Assembly (NCBI GenBank): GCA_030427245.1 | Contig: JAUHXA010000011.1 | Span: 78,515 to 142,514 of the forward strand | DNA: 64,000 bases | From: Bacteroidia bacterium | GTDB lineage: Bacteria; Bacteroidota; Bacteroidia; Chitinophagales; UBA2359 | Reading direction: 5' to 3' | Shown here: piece by piece, positions 43,811 through 53,768 of the stretch | Position numbering within the stretch: the first letter of the stretch is position 1 | Layout: each line of letters opens with the position of its first letter | Notes under the pieces: generated by a model | What the model saw: only the letters and a program-made list of their open reading frames with translations | Database searches by the model: none | What the model was told of the DNA's origin: nothing | Position numbers and translations under genes: made by a program

Positions 43811-46800
43811 ATGCTCCCTATCCTAAAATCTACGTTGAAGGTTTTCCTCTCCTTTTTATTTTTTGCAGTTCTGTTGGGACAATCACCTGCTATTTTTGCT
43901 CAGGGCTTTTACACCACTTTTGGACAAAATCGGGTACAGTACCATGATTTTGAATGGTCTTACTACGAATCGCCCAATTTTCTCGCCTATTTTTATCAAG
44001 GAGGGCAGCAGTTGGGAAAATTTGCAGTGATGGTAGCAGAATCCAATTTGGAAGAAATTGAATCCAAATTGGAGTTTAAAGTCAACCGGAAGGTCGAAAT
44101 TATGGTTTACCACAATCTTTCGGATTTGAAGCAAAGCAATATTGGGCAAGGTATTGAAATCAACAATACAGGTGGTGTGACCAAAATCATTGGCAACAAA
44201 ATGTTTGTGTCTTTTGATGGAGACCACAATCGTTTGGCAGAGCAAATCAAAGAAGGGATAGCTAGGGTTTTTCTTGAAAATATGATTTATGGGGGCAATA
44301 TCCAAGAAGTGCTGCAAAATGCGGTATTGTTGAACCTTCCCGATTGGTTTGTGAATGGCATGGTTTCTTATGTAGGAGAGGAGTGGAGTACCGAAATGGA
44401 TGCAAAATTGCGAGAGTTTGTTGAAAAAGACAAACTCAAAAACTTCAATAGGTTATCTCCCGAAGAGGCGACTTTTGCAGGACATGCACTGTGGCACTAC
44501 ATCGCCCAAATGAATGGTGAATCGTCTATTCCCAACCTTTTGTATCTCACCCGCATCAACCGAAGTTTGGAGAGTGGATTTTTGTTTGTATTGGGCAATA
44601 CCGTCAAAAACACGATTGCGGAATTCAACGAATATTACACGAATCTCTATGCTTCAGAAGATAACAAACGAGAAGAATTGGAAGAGGCCAATCAATTGAT
44701 TCGCACCAAAAAGAAGGTAAGAAGAAGGGGAATTTTGTATGATGAAGTAAAGGTAAGCCCCAATGGTCAGTATATTGCTTATACAACAGATGAGAAGGGT
44801 AAACACAAGGTTTATTTGTACGATACTCAAACGAATACCCAGAAAATTATCCTCAAAAATGGGTTTCGATCCTTCAAACAACCCACCGAAACTCGCTATC
44901 CACTTTTGGCATGGGACAAACGAAGCCAAAAAATAGCGATTGTGTATGAACGTCGAGACAAGGTGAAGTTGTTGGAATACAATGTGTTGGAAGACGAAAA
45001 AACTCCTTGGGATGATATGAATAAATTCCAACAGGTTTCGGATATTGGCTATATGGATGCTTCTGACAAGTTGATTCTTTCGGCGGTTTCACTCAGTCAA
45101 GGGCAATCCGATCTTTACACCTATTTCATTCCCAATACCAAAACCGATCGATTGACCAATGATTATCATGCAGATTTAGAGCCGAGGTTTGTCACCCTCA
45201 ATGGTGTTAGAGGCATCGTGTTCAAATCCAATAGATACAACGATACATTGAAGGTGGAAAAATTGGACAGTATTCCTCCTTCAAGTAATTACGACTTGTT
45301 TTTCTATGACCTTGCCAAAGGCAAAGAGCAGGTTTTAACGAGAATCACCAACACTCCAATATCACAAGAATGGATGCCGATGCAGTACGACAGTACACAC
45401 ATCGCCTACCTAAGTGATAAAAACGGTATCAAAAACTTGTATGCAGCTCATTTCGACAGCGTATTTGTGCGAACAGATACGAAAGTGTTTTATATGGATT
45501 CTATGGTCATCAATCCAACCTATCCTTTGGATGAATATCGAGCAGCAGGCTTGATTGATACGGTTATACAAGAAGATATTTACAAAGTCGTGGCAGTTAG
45601 TTATCCGATTACCAACTATCAAAGAAATATTGGAGAATACGATATTGCAGTAAAAACAAAAGATATTGTTCAGCTACATTATCAAAATGAAGCTTACGAA
45701 TTGCACAAACTTCAACTTCCCGAAGATCCACAGCAAGCGGAAAAAAAATTAAGTAAAACAATTTACCGACAACAATTGGAAAATTCGCTCAGTACTCGGC
45801 TTTCTACCAACAAGTCTGTAAGTGCCAATAGAACTTCTGGAAAAAAGAAAAAACAAGACCAAAGTCAAAAAACTTCAAAGCCCAATTCGTCTGATAACTC
45901 TACCAAATCTGATAAAAAAGGAGATGATTCTGATTCTTTTTTCCAAAATCCATTTGAAGAAAATGAGGATTCACAAGGTTCGTTGACGGATACGATTTTG
46001 GAGGAGGAAGATAAAGCATCGGAAACAGATACAGAAGATGCAGATATTGTTATTGAAGATATAGAAGTACAACAACAACCTCAGAAGGCAGAAGAAATAG
46101 ACATGGAAAACTATTTCTTCCAAAGCGAATTTGATTATGACGAAACCATAACTACTCCGCCTTCTTCCATTGAATTACCCAGTCAAACAGGAGTTGCCAA
46201 TTCGGGTGGAGGATTGCGTATTCCGACCATCAATGCGACAGGAGTAATCCCTGCTTCTCAAGAATCTATCTTGAAAAACGCTCGGATTCGCACCTATAAA
46301 ACCAAATTTAGTGTTGATAATGTGGTTACGCAGTTGGATAATACCATTATTTTCAGTCAATATGAAAACTTCCAATTTGGTACTTCAACAGCTGGTGTAC
46401 CGTCTTTTACCAATCCCGACTTGAATACGCTCATCAAAGTGGGCATTACCGACTTGATGGAAGATTATCGCTTGATTGGTGGATTCCGATTACCTGTGGG
46501 TTTTGGAGGTTCTGAATACTTTGTGGAGTATTGGAACCTTAAAAATAGGCTGGACAAAAAGTTCTTGTATTATCGCCGAGCCAACAATCAACTTTTCACA
46601 TTGAACTCTGACTTGTTGCCTCCTGGGACAAACTATCAAGCCGATGCTAAAGTGGTCAGTAACTATTTCCAAACGACCTTTAGCTATCCATTAGATGTCA
46701 ACAAGAGTGTACGCTTACATTTAGGGGCTCGATACGATAAGGCAACTTTCTTGGCAAGTGATATCATTTCGCTGATTGAACCACAGCAGTCTGAAAGTTG

Positions 46801-47584
46801 GCTGTTTAGCAAAGCTGAGTTTGTATTTGACAATACGATTGACATAGCGTTGAACATTATGAATGGAACTCGCTTCAAAATCTATGCAGAAATTCACAAG
46901 CCTTTTGAAGCGCAGTTTGACAAAGACATCAACAAACTCAACTTCAAGGATACAGGTTATTTGGGAATTGTTGGGGGAGATTTTAGGCACTATCAGCGAG
47001 TACATAAGCAAATTGTGTGGGCGAGCCGTTTTGCAACAGCATACAGTTATGGTAGCCGAAAAATGCTGTACTACTTAGGTGGTGTGGATAATTGGTTGCT
47101 CTTTGACAGCAACAAACGATTTGATAGCGAGACTCCTATTGACCAAGATGCAAACTATGGTTTTCAATCTCTGGCAACGAGCGTGAGGGGCTTCAAACAA
47201 AACTCTCGCAATGGCAATAGCTATGCCGTAGCAAGTAGTGAGTTGCGAATACCTGTTTTTGCTTATATCTCCAATTCTCCCATACGCTCTGAATTTTTCC
47301 GAAATTTCCAAGTAGTAGGTTTTGCAGATTTGGGAATTGCATGGGATGGACTATCTCCATTTGATGATGAAAACAAGTTCACAACTGTAGAAGTAGGAAA
47401 TCCACTTCAAACACCTGTAACGGCTACGGTTCGTTATTTCCGAAACCCCATTATTGGTGGATATGGTGTAGGTCTTAGAAGCAAATTATTGGGCTATTTT
47501 ATCAGAGCTGATTGGGCTTGGGGCGTGGACAATGGCAATGTTCAAGAGTCTAAATGGCACATTGGCTTAGGATTGGATTTTTAA
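43811..47584 (+). CDS. TolB-like propeller / outer-membrane-barrel fusion with degenerate peptidase-MA-like domain
   Basis: 1257 residues from ATG 43811; GTG 43805 adds two. After a signal peptide (ending AIFAQ) a peptidase-MA-like region follows (about 35-260: SPNFLAYFYQGG ... IKEGIARVFLENMIYGG ... LPDWFVNGMVSYVGEEW). The normal HExxH is replaced, so catalysis is unlikely. A TolB/PD40 propeller follows (about 300-600: ILYDEVKVSPNGQYIAYTTDEKG). A low-complexity Lys/Ser/Asp linker with (KKKKQDQSQKT) lies near 660-760. The C-terminal third is a beta-barrel ending WHIGLGLDF. The whole is a common Bacteroidota architecture of unknown function, probably linking the periplasm to the outer membrane. 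Confidence 0.82.
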   Translation: MLPILKSTLKVFLSFLFFAVLLGQSPAIFAQGFYTTFGQNRVQYHDFEWSYYESPNFLAYFYQGGQQLGKFAVMVAESNLEEIESKLEFKVNRKVEIMVYHNLSDLKQSNIGQGIEINNTGGVTKIIGNKMFVSFDGDHNRLAEQIKEGIARVFLENMIYGGNIQEVLQNAVLLNLPDWFVNGMVSYVGEEWSTEMDAKLREFVEKDKLKNFNRLSPEEATFAGHALWHYIAQMNGESSIPNLLYLTRINRSLESGFLFVLGNTVKNTIAEFNEYYTNLYASEDNKREELEEANQLIRTKKKVRRRGILYDEVKVSPNGQYIAYTTDEKGKHKVYLYDTQTNTQKIILKNGFRSFKQPTETRYPLLAWDKRSQKIAIVYERRDKVKLLEYNVLEDEKTPWDDMNKFQQVSDIGYMDASDKLILSAVSLSQGQSDLYTYFIPNTKTDRLTNDYHADLEPRFVTLNGVRGIVFKSNRYNDTLKVEKLDSIPPSSNYDLFFYDLAKGKEQVLTRITNTPISQEWMPMQYDSTHIAYLSDKNGIKNLYAAHFDSVFVRTDTKVFYMDSMVINPTYPLDEYRAAGLIDTVIQEDIYKVVAVSYPITNYQRNIGEYDIAVKTKDIVQLHYQNEAYELHKLQLPEDPQQAEKKLSKTIYRQQLENSLSTRLSTNKSVSANRTSGKKKKQDQSQKTSKPNSSDNSTKSDKKGDDSDSFFQNPFEENEDSQGSLTDTILEEEDKASETDTEDADIVIEDIEVQQQPQKAEEIDMENYFFQSEFDYDETITTPPSSIELPSQTGVANSGGGLRIPTINATGVIPASQESILKNARIRTYKTKFSVDNVVTQLDNTIIFSQYENFQFGTSTAGVPSFTNPDLNTLIKVGITDLMEDYRLIGGFRLPVGFGGSEYFVEYWNLKNRLDKKFLYYRRANNQLFTLNSDLLPPGTNYQADAKVVSNYFQTTFSYPLDVNKSVRLHLGARYDKATFLASDIISLIEPQQSESWLFSKAEFVFDNTIDIALNIMNGTRFKIYAEIHKPFEAQFDKDINKLNFKDTGYLGIVGGDFRHYQRVHKQIVWASRFATAYSYGSRKMLYYLGGVDNWLLFDSNKRFDSETPIDQDANYGFQSLATSVRGFKQNSRNGNSYAVASSELRIPVFAYISNSPIRSEFFRNFQVVGFADLGIAWDGLSPFDDENKFTTVEVGNPLQTPVTATVRYFRNPIIGGYGVGLRSKLLGYFIRADWAWGVDNGNVQESKWHIGLGLDF

Positions 47585-47669
47585 GTTGAATCCAGACATT
47601 TGCAAAAGGATGATTGAACTAGAGGTGTGAATAATAATATTTGTAAGAAGAATCGAGGAGCTTATGGGT

Positions 47670-48404
47670 TCAAATTCGCCTAAAAATTGTTTTTCCCAAA
47701 ATCTTCAAAAAATTCACTCCCTCAGTCATCAATATACGACTGTTCATGCTCGAAAAACGCACACCTTCTTTTAGTTGTGCAACTACGGGTAACATTTTGA
47801 CTCCTGATTTTTTGCGGTCGGAGAGATAGACAAACTCTAAGTCAAACAGGTAACGGTCAATTGTGGTCTTCATAAAAATGGCCTTGCCTTTTTGATTGAA
47901 GCCTTTGAGTCCACATTGAGTATCGGTGATGCTCATTTTCAGAAAAGAGCGAATAAACCATCGAAGCAATTTGGAGATTTTGACCCGCATCTGTGGCACA
48001 TTTTTGTAGTAATTTCCTCCCTTGATGCCCACTGCAATGTCCGCTTGACCGCTTTCAAGTAGCTCATAAATCGCAGCAAAACTCTCTGCTTCATAAGGGA
48101 AATCCACATCCGTATAAATGCAAATTTCTTGTTCTGCTTGGCTGATTCCCTGCCGCAAGGCATAACCTTTTCCCCGATTGGGAGTGTATTGAATGTATTG
48201 AAAGTGCGGGACTTGTTGTTCTAAATAGCGAATGTCTGCATCTGAAATACCTTTTGCAGCACTGTCATTGACGAGAATCAAATGGAAAACCACACTGGGG
48301 AGCAAAACTTGAATATCCTTCAAAGATTTCACAATATTCGCTGCCCATCCTTCGGTGGGATTGTAGCAAGGGAGAACAACATTTATGGATTTGGAATTGG
48401 TCAA
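47670..48404 (-). CDS. Glycosyltransferase family 2
   Basis: 244 residues. INVVLPCYNPTEGW, LILVNDSA, RGKGYALRQGI and the metal-binding DXD-like YTDVDFPY (the DVD segment) identify a GT-A fold GT2 enzyme. QCGLKGFNQKG is the typical acceptor-side segment of dolichol-phosphate-mannose-synthase-like members. The frame contains no ATG near the start; it opens with TTG at 48404 preceded two codons earlier by an in-frame TAA. No transmembrane segment was seen. The acceptor is unknown. Confidence 0.88.
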   Translation of the reverse strand: MTNSKSINVVLPCYNPTEGWAANIVKSLKDIQVLLPSVVFHLILVNDSAAKGISDADIRYLEQQVPHFQYIQYTPNRGKGYALRQGISQAEQEICIYTDVDFPYEAESFAAIYELLESGQADIAVGIKGGNYYKNVPQMRVKISKLLRWFIRSFLKMSITDTQCGLKGFNQKGKAIFMKTTIDRYLFDLEFVYLSDRKKSGVKMLPVVAQLKEGVRFSSMNSRILMTEGVNFLKILGKTIFRRI

Positions 48405-48512
48405 TTTTTAGTAATTAGTAGATTCGTTATTAGTGAAGTTTCAAAATAGCCATACAAAAGTTACCATTGATTTAATTTTTGTCAAAATAGTTAGTCACCA
48501 ATCGCCAACCCA

Positions 48513-49646
48513 CTAAACCTTCAAAATCTCCTTCAACTTATCCACAACTTTATCCACTTCTTTTTCAGTATTGTAGCGTGAAAAAGAAAAACGCACATTG
48601 ACAGTAGTAGAATCTTTGCCCTGCAAAGCCTGCAAAACGTGTGAGCCTTTATCCACTCCCGAACTGCAAGCACTTCCACCCGAAGCACAAATCCCTGCAA
48701 TGTCTAAGTTCAACAGTAATAAATCTGCATTAGAACTTGGAGGAAATGCTACATTGAGGATTTTATAACTCGAACTGCCCTCTACATCGCCATTGAAGGA
48801 AATAGCAGGAATTTCTTGACGAAGAGCAGCCATCATTTTGTTTTTCAAGCCCAAAATGTGATTTCGATTTTCATCTAAATGCGTGTAAGCCAAGTCAAAT
48901 GCTTTAGCCATTCCCACGATTCCATATACATTCTCTGTACCTGCTCGCATATTGCGTTCCTGTGAACCGCCAAAAAGCATGGGCTGAACGGGATAGTCGG
49001 AATTGACATAAATAAAGCCAATTCCTTTGGGCCCATGAAATTTGTGAGCCGAACCCGTCAAGAAATTTACCTTCGTCTTTTGCACATCTATACGTTGAAA
49101 ACCCCAAGTTTGTACCGTATCGGAGTGTAAAAATGCGCCGTATTGTTCACACAAGGCACTGACTGTTGGCAAGTCTAATATATTGCCGATTTCATTATTG
49201 ACGTGCATCAAAGAGACCAGAGTAGGGCCGATTTGAAGGGATAGTAAGAGTTCTTCTAAGTGGGCCAAATCAACGTGTCCATTGGGCAACAATTGAACGG
49301 TATGTTTTTGCACATCGCCGTATTTTGCCAATGCATCAATAGTGTGGAAAACGCAATGATGTTCTATGGGCGAACTAATAATGTGCTTGACCCCCAAATC
49401 TCGGATGGCTGCCGTCAATGCCATATTGCTGGATTCGGTGCCACAAGAAGTGAAGAAAATTTCACCAATTGAAGCGTTCAGGTGTCCTGCAATGATTTTT
49501 CTGGCTCGCTCGATAGCAGTTCTACTACGGCGACCCATTGCATGAATTGAGGATGCATTGCCATAGAAGTCTTGCATATAGGGCAACATTTCCTCTAAAA
49601 CTTCGGGAGCTAAAGGGGTCGTAGCGGCATGGTCAAAATAAATCAT
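48513..49646 (-). CDS. Cysteine desulfurase (NifS/IscS family)
   Basis: PLP enzyme that removes sulfur from cysteine for Fe-S clusters or thiolation. 377 residues. IYFDHAATTPLAPEVLEEM starts the fold. The PLP lysine is in GSAHKFHGPKGIGF, and the catalytic cysteine is in ASGGSACSSG near the C-terminus. The Ala-Cys-Ser-Ser-Gly loop matches group I. No iscU or iscA gene is adjacent. The operon context is open: the nuclease gene is upstream by about 200 bp. Confidence 0.93.
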   Translation of the reverse strand: MIYFDHAATTPLAPEVLEEMLPYMQDFYGNASSIHAMGRRSRTAIERARKIIAGHLNASIGEIFFTSCGTESSNMALTAAIRDLGVKHIISSPIEHHCVFHTIDALAKYGDVQKHTVQLLPNGHVDLAHLEELLLSLQIGPTLVSLMHVNNEIGNILDLPTVSALCEQYGAFLHSDTVQTWGFQRIDVQKTKVNFLTGSAHKFHGPKGIGFIYVNSDYPVQPMLFGGSQERNMRAGTENVYGIVGMAKAFDLAYTHLDENRNHILGLKNKMMAALRQEIPAISFNGDVEGSSSYKILNVAFPPSSNADLLLLNLDIAGICASGGSACSSGVDKGSHVLQALQGKDSTTVNVRFSFSRYNTEKEVDKVVDKLKEILKV

Positions 49647-49854
49647 TAAGGAAAGTTAATTGAGAATGGGAGAAAAGTTTGGGTTATAATAGTGCTGATT
49701 TGTACAAATATCGGAGAATTTTTCCATCTTTTAATTTTCTATACCCAAAAGTAAGCACTTAATTTTTTATTTTTCAACTATAATACAAATCCCCTTTTTA
49801 TAAGTGCAACTAATTCAACTCCTCTTTTACAGCGCATGCGGTCTCACTTCCCAC

Positions 49855-52800
49855 TCAAAAATTCACCAACCGCTTATAAGGAGAAAACATATACCTATCC
49901 TCCTTATCCGTTTGCACAAAATCTTGTTCATCATCAAATATTTCTTGTAGCATTTGCTTCAATCTCGCTTCAAAAGCCTCAAAAAATTTGTTGGAAATCA
50001 GTTTTTTATCCTGCAAATAACGGATGCCCTTATTCACCTCCTTCAATGAATAAATACCCGCCAAAATGCGAGGTTTTTCTACTCCCAAAGAGCGTTCTTG
50101 TCGCCAATAAAGGTAGCTGTACAAATAGATTTGAAAGCCCGCTTTGTATTTTGGGTCGTCAAAATACTTGTGGAAATAGGTATCAATGGGAATCGCTTTG
50201 CCCCGACTCGTTGCCGAAACAAATTCCACCGTTCCCGTTTTGTAGTCAATGATTCGGTAAGCGGGATTACCATCTTCAAGCGTCACCTCATCTACCCTAT
50301 CTATCACTCCCTTCAATGCCACTTCTCGGTCATCCCCTACTCCTGTTTTGCTGCCAATATTCAGCGTCACCTTCACCTCCGACGACTCCAAACCCACAAT
50401 CTTGAAAGGTGCGTCCTTCTCATCGTGCCCCAAAATCTTCTTCACCAAATTGATAATCACCCTTTGCAGCAAAAGGTTTTTGCCTTTCTGCAAATGCTGT
50501 GAATCAAAATTGCTTTCGCTAAAAGCCTCATCCAATTTTCGCTTCAATTCTTTCTCATTCTTCTTCAATCCTTTGATGTCTTCAGGCTGCAACATCGCCA
50601 AATTCGGGTCTATGTGCATAAACTCTCGAACGATGCTTCGTTTGGCTTGACGCTTGAGTTTGCGAGTCCATTGGGCGTTGGTGATGTGGTATTTTTTGAA
50701 GTCTTGATTCAGTTTTTGCTCCAAAGATTTCCTCGCCTGACTGTTGATTTTCTGCAAAATATCGGTTAACCATAGTTCAATATCAGCCGCCATTCGATGA
50801 AGGTTCTCTGCGTCCTTTTCCAATTGGTCACTCCTCAAAACTTGATTGTAAAACTGCTTTACCACCAATTGTTTGTGAAGCGTATGTAGCACTTTGTTTC
50901 GGTCTAAAAGGTTGCGTTGGCGGATGCGTTTGTAGATAAAATCGTTGTAAGTAAACTCAATCGTATGGTGCAGTATGTTGCCAAACACGAGGTTGGTGAT
51001 GTCTTCTTTGACCGACTCCAATTCGTAAAGATTCGCAATGTGCTTGAAGTAAAACTGAACAGGGCAATTAATGTAAGTCGTTAATGCAGAAGGGGAAAAA
51101 CGACGAGTTCCGTATTCCTCTGCATCGGGATGATTCTCAATAAAACGATTCAGCTCTGCCATAATTACCTCATTTTTGGCGATTTCAAGCGGCTCTTTTG
51201 GCGCAGTGTCCGTTTGCAGTGGTGTCGCAATGACATATTTTTGGATGTTGATATCGGGCGCAAGCAACTCCAATTCGTGTTCTATTTGCAGCAAAAAACG
51301 GCTTTTCTCACCCGAACCAAAATCACCGATTTCGGTATTGTAAACCAAATACACGTTTTCGGCTCGCTGCAAAAGGTGGTAAAAGTGATAGGCATATATC
51401 GCATCTTGGTCGAGGAAAGTAGGCATTTTGAAGCCCTTCCGCAGATTGAAGGGAATAAAAGTTTGATGGGGTTTGCTCGATGGAATACTGCCTTCATTGA
51501 TGCCCAATGCAAAGATGTTTTTGAAGTCCAAAGTCCGAGTTTCCAAAAAACCCATGATTTGAAGTCCCTGCAAAGGCTCACCCGTAAACGGCAATTTCAC
51601 CGTCTGAATCACTTCTCGAAACAGCTTCCAAAAAGTATCATTCGTCACCGTTTGACGGTATTTCCGAAGCGTTTCCTCCAACTTCTTCAATTGCAGCAGC
51701 GTATGGTAAATAAACTCCAATTCTACCGCTTTTTTAGAGTTGCCTTTTTCTTCCTCCGTGACTTCCTCTGTTTTAGAGTTTAGGTCTTCTTCTTTGTCCA
51801 ATTCCTCTTTGATGCGGCTGAACAAACGCACCAATACATCATTGAAAACAACGACTAATTCGAGAAAAAAGCTGGCTTTGGTAAAAATATACCGAAAAAT
51901 AGGATGCTTCAATCGCTGCAATATGCTGTCTGAGTTGATGTAAATCAGATTGTTGTACTCAATATAGTCGGTGTATTGTTTGATGCCTTCCTTGTCAAAT
52001 GCTTGGATATAGGGATTGTTGATGATTTGGAGAATGAACTTGCTGTAAAAGGCTACTTTGGGGACAGCTTGCCCCGAGAACTCGGGGGTAGGCGGCTGAT
52101 AGTTGACGGTGGAGGACTGACGGCTAACGGCTGACGAAATTGAAGTAAAATTATCCTCTCTACTCCCACCTCCCATTTCTTGTTTCCCACTTCTTACTTC
52201 CTGCTTCTCACTTCTTACTTCTGTTACCAACATCGTTTTCTGCAATTGCACCAGTGTTTCGAGGAGGCGATACAATGGGCTGTCTTTGAGTGGGTAGCCC
52301 ATGGTGATGTTGATGTTTTTGATGTCATTGGGCAGTGCATAGAGCATCGGAAACAACAGCGCTTCATCTCCCAATACCAAAGCCGATTCGCTAATTTCGA
52401 GTTCATTTTTCTCGACCAAACTTTGCAGCAACTGACCAGTATATTTTGCCTGTCCCACTTTGAGGGGAATCCCGATGATATGTACATTTTTTGCAGCCAA
52501 ACGAAAATCAGTCTGTTGCGACCAATCGTGTTTTGGGTGGTTTTTCCACTTTCGGTAGTAACGGCTGAGAAACTTATTTGCCTCCTGTTTGGGGTCGGTC
52601 ATGTAGTAGGCATCACTGTCCCAATAGATTTTGGCATCTATTTTTTTGTCGCTGAGGTAGTCAAATAGTTGTTCTTCGGCAGTCGAAAGCGCATTGAAGC
52701 CTGCAAAAACGACTCGATTGAAGGGCAATTTCAGGCTGCCATTCTCCAATTTTTCGAGAATTTCACGCTGCGCCATTCCTTCGTAAGCCGCATTGTTTGC

Positions 52801-53358
52801 CGCCAAACTTTCCTTAAATTCTTGATAGACATCGCCCAATATTTCCCAAATTCGGATAAATTCGGATTCGAGGTCGGTATTTTGGTCTTTGTTTAAGACA
52901 TTCCAAAACTGCTTCAAAAACTCAAACTGCTCATCTTCCATCTCAAAAAACTCATCCATTTGTCGAATGTCTTTGAGGTTGGCAAAGAGTTGTTTGTGGT
53001 CGACCCTATATTTGTCTATTTCGTCGAAGTCTTTGATAAGCAGCAAACCCCACGGATAAAATTTGTCAAATTTGGTTTCGGGTTCGTAGAGATGGTAAAT
53101 TTTGTAGAGTTCCAAAACCATTGTGACAGGGTCGAGTATCACCTTCTCTGACAAAAATTGGGTAAATTCCACGATACTGAACACATAGGGACTCCATATA
53201 AACTGGTCGGGAAATCGCTCAGTCAGGTATTTTTTGAAGTAAACGCCCGCCCTTCGAGTTGGAAACACAAAGCAATGGTCTTTCAATGTCCGCAAATCGT
53301 CGGTTTGGGCATTGAAGGGGATGTCATTGGCTATGTATTGCAGAAATGCGGTGTTCAT
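49855..53358 (-). CDS. AddB-like / PD-(D/E)XK exonuclease family protein
   Basis: 1167 residues from ATG 53358 (MNTAFLQYIANDIP); GTG 53391 would add 11. The N-terminal helicase-like fold is without an obvious Walker A (FVFPTRRAGVYFKKYL). The C-terminal nuclease domain has VFGNILHHTIEFTYN, the catalytic GVIDRVDEV and IIDYKTG, matching the PD-(D/E)XK domain of AddB and related proteins. It probably pairs with a UvrD-type AddA in double-strand break repair, but none is in the window. Between about residues 360 and 420 there is an odd insert (SEKQEVRSGKQEMGGGS) encoded by repeat DNA. The frame is open throughout. Confidence 0.85.
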   Translation of the reverse strand: MNTAFLQYIANDIPFNAQTDDLRTLKDHCFVFPTRRAGVYFKKYLTERFPDQFIWSPYVFSIVEFTQFLSEKVILDPVTMVLELYKIYHLYEPETKFDKFYPWGLLLIKDFDEIDKYRVDHKQLFANLKDIRQMDEFFEMEDEQFEFLKQFWNVLNKDQNTDLESEFIRIWEILGDVYQEFKESLAANNAAYEGMAQREILEKLENGSLKLPFNRVVFAGFNALSTAEEQLFDYLSDKKIDAKIYWDSDAYYMTDPKQEANKFLSRYYRKWKNHPKHDWSQQTDFRLAAKNVHIIGIPLKVGQAKYTGQLLQSLVEKNELEISESALVLGDEALLFPMLYALPNDIKNINITMGYPLKDSPLYRLLETLVQLQKTMLVTEVRSEKQEVRSGKQEMGGGSREDNFTSISSAVSRQSSTVNYQPPTPEFSGQAVPKVAFYSKFILQIINNPYIQAFDKEGIKQYTDYIEYNNLIYINSDSILQRLKHPIFRYIFTKASFFLELVVVFNDVLVRLFSRIKEELDKEEDLNSKTEEVTEEEKGNSKKAVELEFIYHTLLQLKKLEETLRKYRQTVTNDTFWKLFREVIQTVKLPFTGEPLQGLQIMGFLETRTLDFKNIFALGINEGSIPSSKPHQTFIPFNLRKGFKMPTFLDQDAIYAYHFYHLLQRAENVYLVYNTEIGDFGSGEKSRFLLQIEHELELLAPDINIQKYVIATPLQTDTAPKEPLEIAKNEVIMAELNRFIENHPDAEEYGTRRFSPSALTTYINCPVQFYFKHIANLYELESVKEDITNLVFGNILHHTIEFTYNDFIYKRIRQRNLLDRNKVLHTLHKQLVVKQFYNQVLRSDQLEKDAENLHRMAADIELWLTDILQKINSQARKSLEQKLNQDFKKYHITNAQWTRKLKRQAKRSIVREFMHIDPNLAMLQPEDIKGLKKNEKELKRKLDEAFSESNFDSQHLQKGKNLLLQRVIINLVKKILGHDEKDAPFKIVGLESSEVKVTLNIGSKTGVGDDREVALKGVIDRVDEVTLEDGNPAYRIIDYKTGTVEFVSATSRGKAIPIDTYFHKYFDDPKYKAGFQIYLYSYLYWRQERSLGVEKPRILAGIYSLKEVNKGIRYLQDKKLISNKFFEAFEARLKQMLQEIFDDEQDFVQTDKEDRYMFSPYKRLVNF
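52060..52232. repeat. Intergenic-type repeat DNA inserted in frame in the AddB-like gene
   Basis: Two kinds of repeat abut. A palindrome CCCCGAG-AA-CTCGGGG is at 52072-52087, followed by copies of CGGCTGA/CGGCTAA with changes (to about 52140). A CACTTCT/CCCACTTC microsatellite runs 52175-52232. These are the same motifs seen in intergenic DNA elsewhere here. All of it is translated in the minus frame. Confidence 0.75.
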
Positions 53359-53768
53359 GGAATTATTTTGATAGGCATCGGATACCTTCACTTACAAAGA
53401 GAAAAGCAATTTGTATCAAGCATTTTCATTAGTAGTAGGTATCCGATACCTAAAAGAAAAATACAGGTAAATAAAGGTAAGACTTTTTTTGTATTCAACA
53501 ATATGTGTGGGATTGAAGTTCCAATTATTTTGTCAAAAACACCTTATTTGTTGGGTTTTTCTAAAATTTTTAACAAGGAAATTGAAGTTGTAGAAGAAAT
53601 TTTGGTGAATACATAGTTCGTTATTTAGCAATGATGGATACACGCAAGTTTTCAAAAAAATACAGTATTTAAAATCCAATTTTCTCCAAAAAAATAAAAT
53701 TTTGGAAAAAATTGAGTTAATTTAAAGTAAAAAAGCTGCTCAATCGTCTTCCGAAAGAAAGAAGACTC
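53359..53768. other. 410-bp intergenic region between divergent AddB-like and ECF sigma genes
   Basis: No gene recognised. A 152-codon plus-strand frame (53158-53616) overlaps the nuclease gene and looks like a shadow. The region holds the two 15-bp palindromes at 53373-53387 and 53437-53451 and should contain both divergent promoters. Confidence 0.6.
53373..53451. promoter_or_regulatory. Pair of near-identical 15-bp palindromes (candidate operators)
   Basis: AGGTATC-C-GATACCT at 53437-53451 and AGGCATC-G-GATACCT at 53373-53387 are 64 bp centre to centre, just upstream of the AddB-like gene. Palindromes of this kind are typical of dimeric regulators. The left copy would lie in the 5' part of the gene if the GTG start were used. 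Confidence 0.4.

Noticed and set aside
51130..51783. Plus-strand 217-codon frame opposite the AddB-like gene
   Set aside because: It is a shadow of a well-supported coding sequence with PD-(D/E)XK motifs on the minus strand.
53158..53616. Plus-strand 152-codon frame spanning the start of the AddB-like gene
   Set aside because: Two thirds overlap a firm coding region, and the rest is low-complexity; no family recognised.
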